From assembly GCF_004379255.2 (NCBI RefSeq), contig NC_056032.1, positions 31,965,322 to 32,029,321 of the forward strand: a stretch of 64,000 bases of DNA, read 5' to 3'. The translations under genes and the position numbers were made by a program. Under the pieces are notes generated by a model, which was not told the DNA's origin, ran no database searches, and saw only the letters and a list, made by a program, of their open reading frames with translations. Below, piece after piece: positions 1-11,032 of the stretch. This DNA comes from Salvia splendens (taxonomy: Eukaryota; Streptophyta; Magnoliopsida; Lamiales; Lamiaceae). How positions within the stretch are numbered: position 1 is the stretch's first letter; every line of letters begins with the position of its first letter.

Positions 1-36
1 GAGCTCAAGCCCTTTTCAATTTTTTTTTTCCCCCCT

Positions 37-178
37 ATTTCATAGATCATTCAGGATGCGGCTATGTTGTACTTGAAGATCATTAAAATATATTCCCCAT
101 TTGATAAATATCAAATGCGGAATATATTTTAATGATCTTCAAGTACAACTTAGCCGCATCCTGAATGATCTATGAAAT
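37..178. repeat. 70-bp near-perfect inverted repeat (hairpin 1)
   Basis: Arms 37-106 and 109-178 pair with only a few mismatches around a 2-base loop. If transcribed it would form a long double-stranded stem that could feed small-RNA production. It lies 2 bp from a second, larger hairpin. Confidence 0.9.
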
Positions 179-180
179 CT

Positions 181-567
181 TACCTTGGAATCAACCTTTT
201 TTTCTTGCAAAATGTTGCCCATTTTCTAAGCAAACACATATCAGCACGCTATATACACATTGCTGCATTTCTAATAGGGGCAATTTGATCTTCCAAAGCA
301 ATCAATGCATCTCGAACACACATAGTCAGAACATTATTCAAGCATCTAGCATGGAAAAAATCAGAACAAACTATCTATTAGTACTAATTTTTTCCATGCT
401 AGATGCTTGAATAATATTCTGACTATGTGTGTTCGAGATGCATTGATTGCTTTGGAAGATCAAATTGCCCCTATTAGAAATGCAGCAATGTGTATATAGC
501 GTGTTGATATGTGTTTGCTTAGAAAATGGGCAACATTTTGCAAGAAAAAAGGGTTGATCCCAAGGTA
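181..567. repeat. 181-bp near-perfect inverted repeat (hairpin 2)
   Basis: Arms 181-361 and 387-567 are reverse complements with a few mismatches around a 25-base loop. The right arm on the plus strand resembles a hAT transposase segment, so this is an inverted duplication of transposase coding sequence rather than of transposon ends. Confidence 0.9.
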
Positions 568-960
568 AGAGAACTACGTGGGCTTTGATTCCTCAATAAA
601 ATTGTGGATACGTAGGCAACTCAACTTAAATTTGAAAAGTTTAACTTTGAAAGTTTAAGTTGATCTCAAGCCCTTTTCAATTTTTCCTTTTTCCCCCCCA
701 TTTCATTTTTTTTTAAATTTACCTTCCGAGTCCGACGAGGCGACGAGCCGACGCCCGACGACACTTGTAAATTATATTACATTGTTGTATGGTGTTGTAT
801 TATATACTTATGTATTGTAAATTGTAATGTATCGTTGTCCGTTACAACTCAAAATCAATAAAATTTATTTCATTTTCTCCTTATTCGTCTTATTTGTGCT
901 TGAATTATGCATTGTCTTGTTCGATTTGTTGTATAAAGCCAAATTTCAAATTTAAAAAAA

Positions 961-1180
961 AATAATAATAATAATAATAATTGAACCGGCGAAACCGCCG
1001 GTTCAAAAACCGGAACCGCCAAAACCGCCGGAAAACCGGCGGTTCCGAACCGGAACCGGAACCGCCCGGTTTTCGAACCGGAACCGGAACCGTGAAATAG
1101 CCTCACGGTCCGGTTCCGGTTCCGCTTCCGCCAAAACCGGAACCGGCGGTTCCGAACCGGAACCGCCGGTTTTCGAACCG
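961..1180. repeat. TAA microsatellite plus CCGGTT-rich subterminal block
   Basis: A short (TAA)n run at 961-980 is followed by about 200 bp of repeated AACCGG / CCGGTT words in both orientations, including a palindrome centred near 1095. This composition (high GC in AT-rich surroundings) is typical of hAT subterminal repeats. It explains the arginine/proline-rich open frames seen here, which are not genes. Confidence 0.75.
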
Positions 1181-1526
1181 TGGGCATCTCTAAGCGGGAC
1201 CACTTAGAATTACGACGCACAACAATAAAGCTGGAACAATGGAAAAGGTGACAAAGACGGTTATGCTAACAACTACGACGTTCTTCTTCTACAATCAACC
1301 CAAAGCAAATTAGCTAAGCAACTACGACAGATCTGAATAGAGTATCTAGCATAAAATAGGAAAAACGACAAATCTAAACCAGATCCATGCAATTCAAGCG
1401 AAAAGAAAACAAATCAACAGAAAACTCCTCCTGCACCATGCAAACTGACATCTCAAATTCAGATCCAAACGTAAACTAACCAAAATCAGGCAGATCTAAA
1501 CATCTAACACAAATCGGAAAGCTATC

Positions 1527-1925
1527 CAAGCCTCCTAGCTCAACTGGTTGAGAAGGGAGGCAAGGATACTGCCCATCCAGGAGGTCATGAGTTCGAATCC
1601 TGGATGACGCAACTTGGGATTAATTTCCCCTGTGGGCCTTTGGGCTAGGCAAGCTTGCAGACCCCGACCCGCTTGATGGCGAGAATTTATGGTCCCGACC
1701 CCGGCTGCCCCGGACTCGTCGAACGGGGGGCTAGAGAACGAGCCTGGGGAGGGGCTTGCTCACAGGCTGGTGCGCGGCTGCGTGTGTCAGGGCTAGTCTT
1801 CTAGCCATGAGGGGTTGTGTGTCAGGGTTAGCTCGCTTGCCCAATGTGTCTGTGTCTGTGTGTCTGTGTGTCTGTGTGTGTCTGTGTGTGGATATGTCTG
1901 TGTGTGTGTGTGTGTAAAAAAAAAC
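1527..1925 (+). mobile_element. tRNA-derived SINE with 20-bp perfect target-site duplication
   Basis: Identical copies of acacaaatcggaaagctatc flank the unit at 1507-1526 and 1926-1945. The head has an RNA polymerase III A box (TAGCTCAACTGG, 1536-1547) and a B box (GTTCGAATCC, about 1591-1600), as in a tRNA. A tRNA-unrelated body follows, with a TG/TCTG simple-repeat stretch (about 1845-1914) and a short A run at the 3' end. The length of about 400 bp is long for a plant SINE. The perfect duplication points to recent LINE-driven insertion. The family is not identified. Confidence 0.92.
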
Positions 1926-1945
1926 ACACAAATCGGAAAGCTATC

Positions 1946-2889
1946 TAAACGATCGGTGAAAATCAAACAGAGCTAAATCTAAACAAAACAAGCTCCAACT
2001 AAAAAAACATCAGATCCAAACCAGCGTTCATCAAAAACTCCATTTCATAAACAAACTTCAACAACTTCAGCTCAAATCCAAAATTCCAACAACAAACTCA
2101 AAGATCAAACGATAAGAATCACTTGCATACGAATTAACTAAAAGTGAAACTCAAAAACAACGATAGGATCAAAGATTAAACGAGAACTAAAACTGAATAC
2201 TAAGTAAACAATGTATCAACCCCTCGAGATGTAGGAAAACATAAACGAACAAAAGTTTCTTCTAAGATTAAGGCTGCCTTCTTCCTTGATGAGGAAGAAG
2301 AGAGGGATGTAATGGTGGAACTTCTCCTTCAGCTGTTGCTATCCTCCATGCTCCATGCTAGCTTGCGGTGTGGAATGAATGTATGTGGTGAAGTGGTGAT
2401 ATGTGTGTCTTCGTAACCTGTCCTTCCACATTTCATCTACTATTTATAGGACGGCTTTGGGGCACAAATCCCTAGGGTAGGCTCCTCATGATTTGGCATT
2501 AATGTCCTTGCGTAGGAAGACATTCTTCTTTCTCTCTCCTATAACTCATCCTTCGCTACTTTCTGATTTCGACTTATCTTGATCAACTCGTACAACCGCT
2601 AGGTCTAATCGCTCTGTCTGCCTTCACTTGATCAGTTTGCTTTAGTTCTGGGTAATTTTTCCGCTTTTTTCCCAATTGATCAAGTCGCCCCAATGCTTAG
2701 CCGCTCTGATGCTTTTCAGCTCCTACACACTTAATTTACCACTTTTTCCAACATTAATGCCCCGATTAGTGTAACAACCACCATTAAACCATGCTTGAAA
2801 TGAGCCCTATCAATCATCTTGCCAGAATTATAACTTTAACTATGTTTAAGTAACCCACCAATTTGTCAAATTAAGCCACTGTTATTTAA
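1946..2889 (-). promoter_or_regulatory. Unassigned repeat-like sequence with a minus-strand TATA box
   Basis: Continuous in style with 1201-1506, so the SINE probably jumped into this sequence. A minus-strand TATAAATAG lies at about 2436-2444, followed downstream (lower coordinates) by a leader-like stretch. It may be an LTR or the promoter and leader of a lost gene. No open frame of note was found and the origin is unknown. Confidence 0.3.
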
Positions 2890-2992
2890 TACTCCCTCCG
2901 TCCACCATTAGGAGTCTCATTCCTTAGCGGCACGGGTTTTAAGAAATGTTAATAAAAGTGGGTGAAAAAAAGTTAGTGGAATAGAAGTCCCA

Positions 2993-3028
<36 letters not shown>

Positions 3029-3031
<3 letters not shown>

Positions 3032-5760
3032 GTGCGTTATAATGATAACCCCAATTTTCGTAATAACCCTATAACTAAATCTGGAACACACGTTTTTAAA
3101 ATCACGCGGTCTAGATTCAAACTTAGATTTACTTCATAAAAAAAGCGCGAGGGTAAATATGTCATTTCGCTCATGATAAAATTTGCGTATACAAATTTCC
3201 CTCATTTAATTTCTGAATTTCGCTCATTTTATCATTTTATCAGTCAAAACTATTATTCTATGAAATAAACCCATCATTTTATCACAAAGCTTACTGTCAT
3301 TTTTTATAAGCTTACTGTCATTTTATCCGCTTAGATTATCATTTTATAAGGTAAAAGTATCATTTTATTAAACAAAAATATCATTTTATACACCAAAAAT
3401 ACCTATCATTCTATCGGCTGAAAGTATCATTCTACCCGGTAAAACCATCATTCTATAGGCTGAAAGTATCATTCTATCGGGCAAAGGTATCATTTTGTCA
3501 GTTTTATGTCATTTTGTCACGTTAAAGTATCATTTTATCAGCTTATATGCAATTTATTCAGCTAAACTATCATTTTTATAAGTTAACTGTCATTTTATCC
3601 GCTTATGTTATCATTTTATAAGGTAAAAGTATCATTTTATTAAACAAAAATGTCATTTTATACACCAAAAATACCTATCATTCTATCGGCTGAAAGTATC
3701 ATTCTATCTATAGGCTGAAAGTATCATTCTATCAAGCAAAAGTATCATTTTATCAGTTTTATGTCATTTTGTCACGTTAAAGTATCATTTTATCAGCTTA
3801 TATGCAATTTCTCCAGCTAAACTATCATTTTTATAAGCTAACTGTCATTTTATCCGCTTAGATTATCATTTTATAAGGTAAAAGTATAATTTTATTGAAC
3901 AAAAATGTCATTTTATACACCAAAAATACCTATAATTCTATCGGCTGAAAGTATCATTCTATAGGCTGAAAGTATCATTCTATCGGGCAAAAGTATCATT
4001 TTATCAGTTTTATGTTTTCTCACGTTAAAGTATCATTTTATCAGCTTATATGCAATTTCTCCAGCTAAACTCTCATTTTTATAAGCTAAATGTCATTTTA
4101 TCCGCTTAGATTATCAGTTTATAAGGTAAAAGTATCATTTTATTAAACAAAAATGTCATTTTATTCACCAAAAATACCTATCATTCTATCCGCTGAAAGT
4201 ATCATTATATCGGCTGAAAGTATCATTCTATAGGCTGAAAGTATCATTCTATCGGGCAAAAGTATCATTTTATCAGTTTTATGTCATTTTGTCACGTTAA
4301 AGTATCATTTTATCAGCTTATATGCAATTTCTCCAGCTAAACTATCATTTTTATAAGCTAACTGTCATTTTATCCGCTTAGATTATCATTTTATAAGGTA
4401 AAAGTATCATTTTATTGAACAAAAATGTCATTTTATACACCAAAAATACCTATCATTCTACCCGGCAAAAGTATCATTCTATAAGCTGAAAGTATCATTC
4501 TATCGGGCAAAAGTATCATTTTATCAGTTTTATGTCATTTTGTCACGTTAAAGTATCATTTTATCAGCTTATATGCAATTTCTCCAGCTAAACTATCATT
4601 TTTATAAGCTAAATGTCATTTTATCCGCTTAGATTATCAGTTTATAAGGTAAAAGTATCATTTTATTAAACAAAAATGTCATTTTATACACCAAAAATAC
4701 CTATCATTCTATCCGCTGAAAGTATCATTCTATCGGCTGAAAGTATCATTCTATAGGCTGAAAGTATCATTCTATCGGGCAAAAGTATCATTTTATCAGT
4801 TTTATGTCATTTTATCACATTAAAGTATCATTTCATCAGCTTATATGCAATTTCTCCAGCTAAACTATCATTTTTATAAACTAACTGTCATTTTATCCGC
4901 TTAGATTATCATTTTATAAGGTAAAAGTGTCATTTTATTGAACAAAAATGTCATTTTATACACCAAAAATACATATCATTCTACCTGGCAAAAGTATCAT
5001 TCTATCAGGCAAAAGTATCATTTTATCAATTTTATGTCATTTTGTCACGTTAAAGTATCATTTTATCAGCTTATATCCAATTTCTCCAGCTAAACTATCA
5101 TTTTTATAAGCTAACTGTCATTTTATCCGCTTAGATTGCCATTTTTTAAGGAAAAAGTATCATTTTATTAAACAAAAATGTCATTTTATACACCAAAAAT
5201 ACCTATCATTCTATTGGGTGAAAGTATCATTCTAACTGTCAAAACTATCATTCTATAGTCTGAAAGTATCATTCTATCTGCTAAAAGTATCATTTTATAC
5301 ACCAAAAACTATCAACTCAGAATATCATTGTATCCGGCAAAACTATCATTTTATGATGCAAACCTAAAATTTATAAGCCAAAACTATCATCTTAACACAA
5401 AAACGGCAAAATATAATTTAATTAAATAAGAATTTCAGTACATCAGAAACATAAACCAATCGACAGATAATATTCATCAAAAATCTAATCGCGGAGAATC
5501 TGGAGATTATGGAAATCTGGAGATTATGGAAATCTGGAGCCAAATCGCAGAGAATAGGAAAGAATCGAACTGAGAAAGAGAGAAAGAATGGAGCGAAATT
5601 CAGAAATTTAAATGAGCGAAATGACATATTTACCCCCGCGCCTTTTTTTTATGAAGTAAATCTAAGTTTGAATCTAGACCTCGTGATTTTAAAAACGTGT
5701 GGTCTAGATTTGGTTATAGGGTTATTACGTGATTTAGGGGTTATCATATGATCACAACTC
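3029..5760. mobile_element. (TA)n-flanked element with long terminal inverted repeats
   Basis: Imperfect terminal inverted repeats of about 150 bp (3029-3178 and 5606-5760) share words such as gataacccc, gtaataaccctataac, cacacgtttttaaaatcacg and aagtaaatctaagtttgaat. The element sits between runs of TA (2995-3028 and 5761-5774). Plant Mutator-like elements of the TA-flanked kind have long inverted repeats in TA arrays, so I place it there by inference. It has no transposase gene; the inside is a minisatellite. Confidence 0.65.
3186..5400. repeat. Higher-order minisatellite of TATCATTTTAT-like units
   Basis: The basic unit is about 20-25 bp with the core tatcattttat. These are arranged in a larger unit of roughly 230-275 bp, marked by gttttatgtcattttgtcacg followed by cagcttatatgcaattt. 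The marker recurs near 3500, 3755, 4010, 4275, 4525, 4800 and 5030, about seven copies. Copies differ by point changes and by gain or loss of single basic units, so it is an evolving tandem array. No coding potential is seen. Confidence 0.9.
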
Positions 5761-5774
5761 TATATATATATATA

Positions 5775-8514
5775 CCCTTAGGATTGTATTCAATGTCGAA
5801 CTAATTTTAAAGACCGAACCAGAGACCAAATCTTAAACATCCGATATTTAATCTTGTGGATATAATAAATCAACCAAATCTATTTTTTTTTAATGTTAAA
5901 AATTGGTTGAAGGGTGTAATTGGAAGACATCTATCCATGCGGTTATTAGTTCCCCTAAATCAAGCCACATAATTATGGAAAACATCTTCAGAATCTTCTT
6001 GTCTAATCAATGGTTTTTTTATTCTGCTCCTGATTTACATCGTGAATTATTTTGCGTCTCAATATGATATTACATTGCTAAACTAACGGAGGGAGATTCA
6101 AGACAAACAACCATGTAGGAAGATTCTCGATGAACACCATGTTCTAATATTAATTCTTGTATATAAGTGTTTGATTAACGAAGAGATGCGGCGGCAAGTC
6201 GTGCTTGGATGAATTAGGTATTTTGAGCTTGCCGTTTTTAATATTCTTGATTTTTGCCATGAGAGTGTTGGATGTGAGTGGTTAGATCATAGAGAGTTGC
6301 TTGATTCACTAGCGAAGAAGTACATAAGCACATTCCTAGAATTTCGCGGACGAATCAGAAGCCACCGCAGTCGTTATCTTCATCTTCTGGCATTGCACCG
6401 ACGAAGAACTTTATTACGTGTTTAGTTTTTAGTAATGAATTTATTTTCATTTAGGATGAACAGTTTTAATATAGTACTGAACTGTTTCTATTCTTGTTTT
6501 TTACAGAAGTTATAAGTATCGTCCTTTTATTGCTATGATTTGGTTTTGTGAATAAGGTTATTATTCCTTCTGGTTTAATCTAGTGATGTCAATGGGACTT
6601 TTGTTTGGAATGAATCTTTTAGTATATGGTGTCTTGATTTATTTTGTCTTTGATCGAAACAATGAACTATTTTCCATTCTAAATGAACTATATACCATCC
6701 TGAATGAACTATTTACATAATGAGCTGAAGTTTACCATCGAAACAATTGAAGTTTAGTAAAACCAAATAGATAATAAGTGTGAACTGAATAAAATTTCAA
6801 AAAACACATTTAAAATCTTATTCGATTGAGTTAATATACAACGAAAATGGATAGTGTATGCTTGAATTAATTTCTTGTTTTGACTTTTGCCAACAATGCA
6901 TCAGTTTTTTCCCTTCATATGCAACTGTGCGCCTGGCCTTGACATTCCTCTTTGCAATAGTCTTCTTGGCATCACACTTCTGATAACACACATATTAATC
7001 AAATATTCAAAATTTAAACCTTACAAAAAAATGTAATAACTTCATATTCTAATTTAAAACTTCCAAAAAGGTAATTTTATAACGTAACAACAATTTCATC
7101 TTATACTTTTATTATTTCATCTTATTATTTAATAACTTCATATTCTAATTTATTTTTTTCATAAAAGTAATTCAGATTTGAAGCGAACCAAATTTGAATC
7201 AAATCACTTCATATAACAATGTAAAAAACTATATCTTACACTTAAAAGTACTTCATCTTATATTGTAATCACTCATCTCTTTAATAGTTTGCATGAACTC
7301 CAAAAATTCAGAACCAAAATAGTAAAAAAAATGTAGACAACAATGGAATCATCCTAGACTGTAATCTAAAGACAACAATTGATTTATCTTACCAGTCGTT
7401 TCCTCAATTACGAGCAACAATCTTGGGTCCGGCCTACAGGATTGCCCACCCCCAACCTTTACACATACATCAGTTGTTTTACATGTGTTCAAACAATTGA
7501 AATAAACAAAAAAGAAACAATCAGAATTCACCACAAATACACTAAAAATTGAATCAAAATTTAAGTATGAAATCACTTCATCTTATATTCAAATTTATTC
7601 ATCTTTTAAATGTAATAACTTCACCCGAGAAGTAGAAACATTTTAGTTAAAATAACTTCATCGTATTAGGAAATCACTTCATCTTATGTTATAACCAATT
7701 CACCTTATGCAGTTAAAATGAATCATCCTAGACTGTATTCTAAACACTACAATTGATTTCTCTTACCAGTCGTTTCCTCAATCACGAACGACAATCTCGG
7801 GTCCGTCCTACTGGAATGTCCACCCCAAGCTTTACACGGACATCAATTGTTTTACATGTGTTCAACGATTTCATTTCAAAACTTGTCTAGACTTCACCAG
7901 ATATCAAATTCCATCTGCATGTTATCTTTACAATTAAAAAAAACCCAAAAAAAAACAATAAGAATTCACCACATACACTAAAAAATGAATCAAAATTCGA
8001 AATTAAAGTATGAAAGTCACTTCTTCTCATAATCATTTAAGTTAAAATGAACCAAATTTCAACAATCCAAAATAAGAAAATATTATCTAGGGCATTCGAA
8101 AAAGGACAAAATCTAAGAACGTGATAACTACCTTTCAATTTCGAAAGTCTTGTTTCGACCATTGTGAATTTCGCCTTCTTCAGATAGGTTTTTGCGTGAA
8201 TTATAAGTGGTGAAAGTTCAATACAGAATCCCAGCGGCGTGGAGAGAAAATTGGGCGGAGATGAATTGTGTGTTTGAGAGAAAGCTGAATAGATACCACA
8301 ATAATTAATTCCTGAATTTTAGGGAACTCTATGTTGACCTAATATAGAATTACTAAATAACCCTTGGCTGAAGTAATTTCCCTTTGTGGTGAATGACGGA
8401 AGCTAGATGTCCCATATCTAATCTCATCCATAAAAAATATGATCCAATGGCTATATTTTATTCTCTAGTTCTACACTTAGGTGGCCATTTGCATTTAAAG
8501 GGACCCTATACCCT
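5775..8514. mobile_element. Second (TA)n-flanked element, possible gene-carrying MULE-like type
   Basis: It is bounded by TA runs at 5761-5774 and 8515-8539. The ends (gaactaattttaaagaccg on the left; gaactagagaataaaat on the right, read inwards) are only distantly similar, so inverted repeats are weak. The interior has gene-like pieces on the minus strand and a duplicated segment (see separate entry), but no recognisable transposase. Its class is uncertain; the target preference is the main argument. Confidence 0.4.
6860..8180 (-). pseudogene. Gene-like exon fragments of unknown origin inside the second TA-flanked element
   Basis: On the minus strand a start-like exon (MVETRLSKLK, near 8155) runs into a good GT donor. 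Two related segments follow, about 7733-7866 and 7355-7495, each encoding LNTCKTxDVxVK and ending before a GTAAG donor. A further piece near 6870-6960 encodes KCDAKKTIAKRNVKARR. The copy at 7733-7866 has in-frame stops. I do not recognise the family. It may be a captured and duplicated host gene fragment or a decayed transposon gene. Confidence 0.3.
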
Positions 8515-9176
8515 TATATATATATATATATATATATATTAGTTTTAAATGAAATGTGAGTGGAATGAATTGGTTGAAGGTGGGACCCTATTACCATTTA
8601 TGGTAAAAATGAACCGGGAGTCCTATTCGCGGACAGACTAAAATGGAAAAACGGGACTACTATTCGCGGACGGAGGGAGTACTATACAAATTTGATAATT
8701 TCTTTTCTATCAAACAACAACAAAATTTTTTTTATATATGCATATCTTGACATTAAGCTCGTATTTCTTAACTTGTTTTACATATCTTCTCATATCTCAT
8801 CTTTATTATCAAATAGATCCTAAAAGGTAAAATAAGATTAATGTTAGTAAAATCCAAGTTGTTTTTCAAACAAAGGGTCATGGAGTGAAGGTCAATTAGT
8901 GTCCACTGATACGAGTAAACTCGTATCAAAGAATAATGGTGAGAAATCGCCGGATAAAAAAGGTTCGTTCGCGGAAGGAATTCTGTCGAGCAAGCGATGA
9001 ACAAAGACTGGAAAAGTAAATTGCAGGAAAGTAAAATACGATAAAAGATAATTGTATTTCTTCAATGAATGATTCCAAGGATAACAAAGACTCCTATTAT
9101 AATACTAATCTAACTTAGAGACCAAGAAATAAATATATGGAAAGATATGCAAAATTGATACTAAAATAAATAATAG

Positions 9177-11016
9177 TGTAACACCCGTAAAAAAAATCAA
9201 ATAAATCTAATTAAATCTTTTCCTAGTTGACTTTGTCAAATATATTTCTCTAAACCATATCACCAAACGATTTCCCCATATCTATACTCCCTAAAATCTC
9301 TCCAACCACCAAATCCATCAATATCTATCAGTTTTGCCTATATATATCCAATCAATCCCACGATCTTTCTACACATAAATTCAATACCAAGAAAAACCAG
9401 GAACTAAAATTTAGAGAAAGAACCGAGTTGGAGAAGAGAGTTTTCTGCCGCCTAAGAAGGTAATCACCGATCAATTCCCAGCCTTGATTTCCTTGCATTC
9501 ATTTAGGATAACTCGAATTTTGGAGCATGAAATCTGTAGTATTCGGACAGTAGGTTCCGACGCATGTTTGACCGACCAAACGAACTCCTTTTTATACGAT
9601 TCTTTTTTCTGAGTAAACCTTAAGGTATCTTCTGTGTGGTGTGTGAATTTCAACCTATTTGGACGAAAGATGTATTTTTGGTGAATTTTTGAAGTTGACT
9701 GCGCAGTTCTGCCAGAAATTGTTTTTCTCGACCAGGGAGTTACGTTTTCGATTTGACCGACCTAAAAAGATTATTTTTATGTGACATTTTAATTGAATGA
9801 TATTTTATGTGTCTACTATATTGTGGAAAAGTTTCAGCCCCAACGGAGACCGGATGAATTTTAAATGATTTTTACAAACCAACTGCGCAATTCTGCCAGT
9901 TTTGTTGTTAGGTGAAAATATCACTTGTTGCTAAGTTTTAATGAATTATATGATGCATGTATGATTTAAGAAGGTATCCTATGGCATGATTATGTGTAAC
10001 ACGTTGAGAAGTATTATGGCATGTTTTTCCTTATGTTGATGAACGTTCGGGAATGGACAATCTAAGAAAACGATGAAAGGAACGATAGGATATGCATGAT
10101 AATTGTAATAATGGAAAACCTGATTGTGTGATGATATTGACAAGGGTTGTTGCACGTACGAGGGTACCAAGAGTAAAAGGTTGCGTAAAGTCGTGATTGT
10201 GTGGTATAAGCAAGCGAGGTGGGCTTTCTTTTTAAATATGGGCAATGCCCCAAGTATATTTTTATGTGAAAATGATACGAATATTTGTCATGCCGTGTTT
10301 TGTTTTATTCTATGGAACCTATCTGATGTGGCTTTTGCCATCAATGGATAATCGAATTCGGGTCTGTCTAGGGAGTGAGTCCCTATTCAGGCTAGTGTAC
10401 ACCAATGGGGATCGTGAGCCGTCTTTTGGGTCGGCCGGTCTAGTGACTTGGAAAGTGGCCACATTCTTTGTCATCAATGGATCAGATATGGTAGACATCT
10501 ATGGGAAAATGATTGATCAGTCGAGTTTTACGATGAAAATTATTTTAGTGTCTTGGGCAATTTCTAAAGTTAAAACCCAAGGTCACTCAATGGTGGCATG
10601 ATAAATACTTTTTATAAAATGATTTCGGCATGAGTCCACTGAGTGCATCAAGTACTCAGCCCTGCATTTCTTTTTAAAAATGTGCAGGTTGAGCGTGACG
10701 GGTGCGGTGGGTGTTGAGCAAGACCGTTGAAGAAATTTAAGTGTGTAGAATGTGTCATGTCTTCACACGTGGCATATTCCTTCTCTCAAATGCTTCCGCT
10801 AAGTAGTTGTCTTTCTTTTGAGTTCTTGTATCGTTGAGATAGTATTCATTTTTGAGTTGTTGATAGTTGAGATACTCTGATTTTATTCGAGCTATTCCCA
10901 TTTGTTTCTAGCTATGGTTGAGTTGTGTTGATTTCCCCCTTTCTTCCCCGCTTCTCTAATCCTCCCCTAGTCGCGATCAACCGTGTTTTCTATCCTTAGA
11001 AAATGCGGGCGTGACA
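9177..11016 (+). repeat. 5' LTR of the Tekay-like element
   Basis: TG...CA bounded, 1840 bp. Near its 3' part is a stem-loop-like word, gagtgcatcaagtactc (about 10638-10654), followed by a poly-T tract, a layout often seen in the R region of these elements. The small open frames inside are repeated in the other LTR and are not genes. Confidence 0.95.
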
Positions 11017-11019
11017 AAG

Positions 11020-11032
11020 TGGTATCAGAGCA
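11020..11032 (+). other. Primer binding site (initiator tRNA-Met)
   Basis: TGGTATCAGAGCA, three bases after the 5' LTR. Complementary to the 3' end of plant initiator tRNA-Met, where reverse transcription starts. Confidence 0.95.

Larger units (their letters stand above)
1..1192. mobile_element. hAT-type element, right end and rearranged interior (left end outside window)
   Basis: The right border at 1181-1192 reads TAGAGATGCCCA on the minus strand, a usual hAT terminal sequence, and is followed by a possible 8-bp target copy (agcgggac, 1193-1200) whose partner is not visible. Inward of it lies a CCGGTT-rich subterminal block (about 982-1180), as seen in plant hAT elements. The interior has two long inverted duplications. 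One arm, read on the plus strand at 387-567, gives a hAT-transposase-like stretch (FHARCLNNIL, VRDALIALEDQIAPIRNAA, then KWATFCKKKGLIPR) broken by one stop. A poly(A)-signal-like 3' region lies near 840-870. No intact coding region is present, so it is probably non-autonomous. Assignment to hAT is inference from the end and these residues. Confidence 0.6.
2892..8679. mobile_element. Stowaway (Tc1/mariner) MITE split by two nested insertions
   Basis: The left terminus is CTCCCTCCGTCC after TA (2890-2891); the right terminus is its complement, ending at 8679 before TA (8680-8681). Inner sequence such as gcacgggttttaagaaa and aaaatgaaccgggagtcc is typical of this MITE type. The MITE itself is only about 250 bp (2892-3000 plus 8540-8679). 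The rest is foreign DNA inserted in its central (TA)n run. Confidence 0.85.

Noticed and set aside
870..1220. Arginine/proline-rich open frames on the minus strand
   Set aside because: They follow from the CCGGTT-rich subterminal repeats of the hAT element; both strands and several frames stay open there.
1534..1605. Possible tRNA gene
   Set aside because: A and B boxes are present but no proper cloverleaf or anticodon arm was found, and the unit has SINE structure with target duplications.
3186..5400. CRISPR-like array
   Set aside because: Plant DNA; the units are contiguous diverged tandem repeats without constant-length unique spacers.
10245..10601. 118-codon frame that recurs at 13450-13806
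   Set aside because: It is the same LTR sequence twice; no protein family features.
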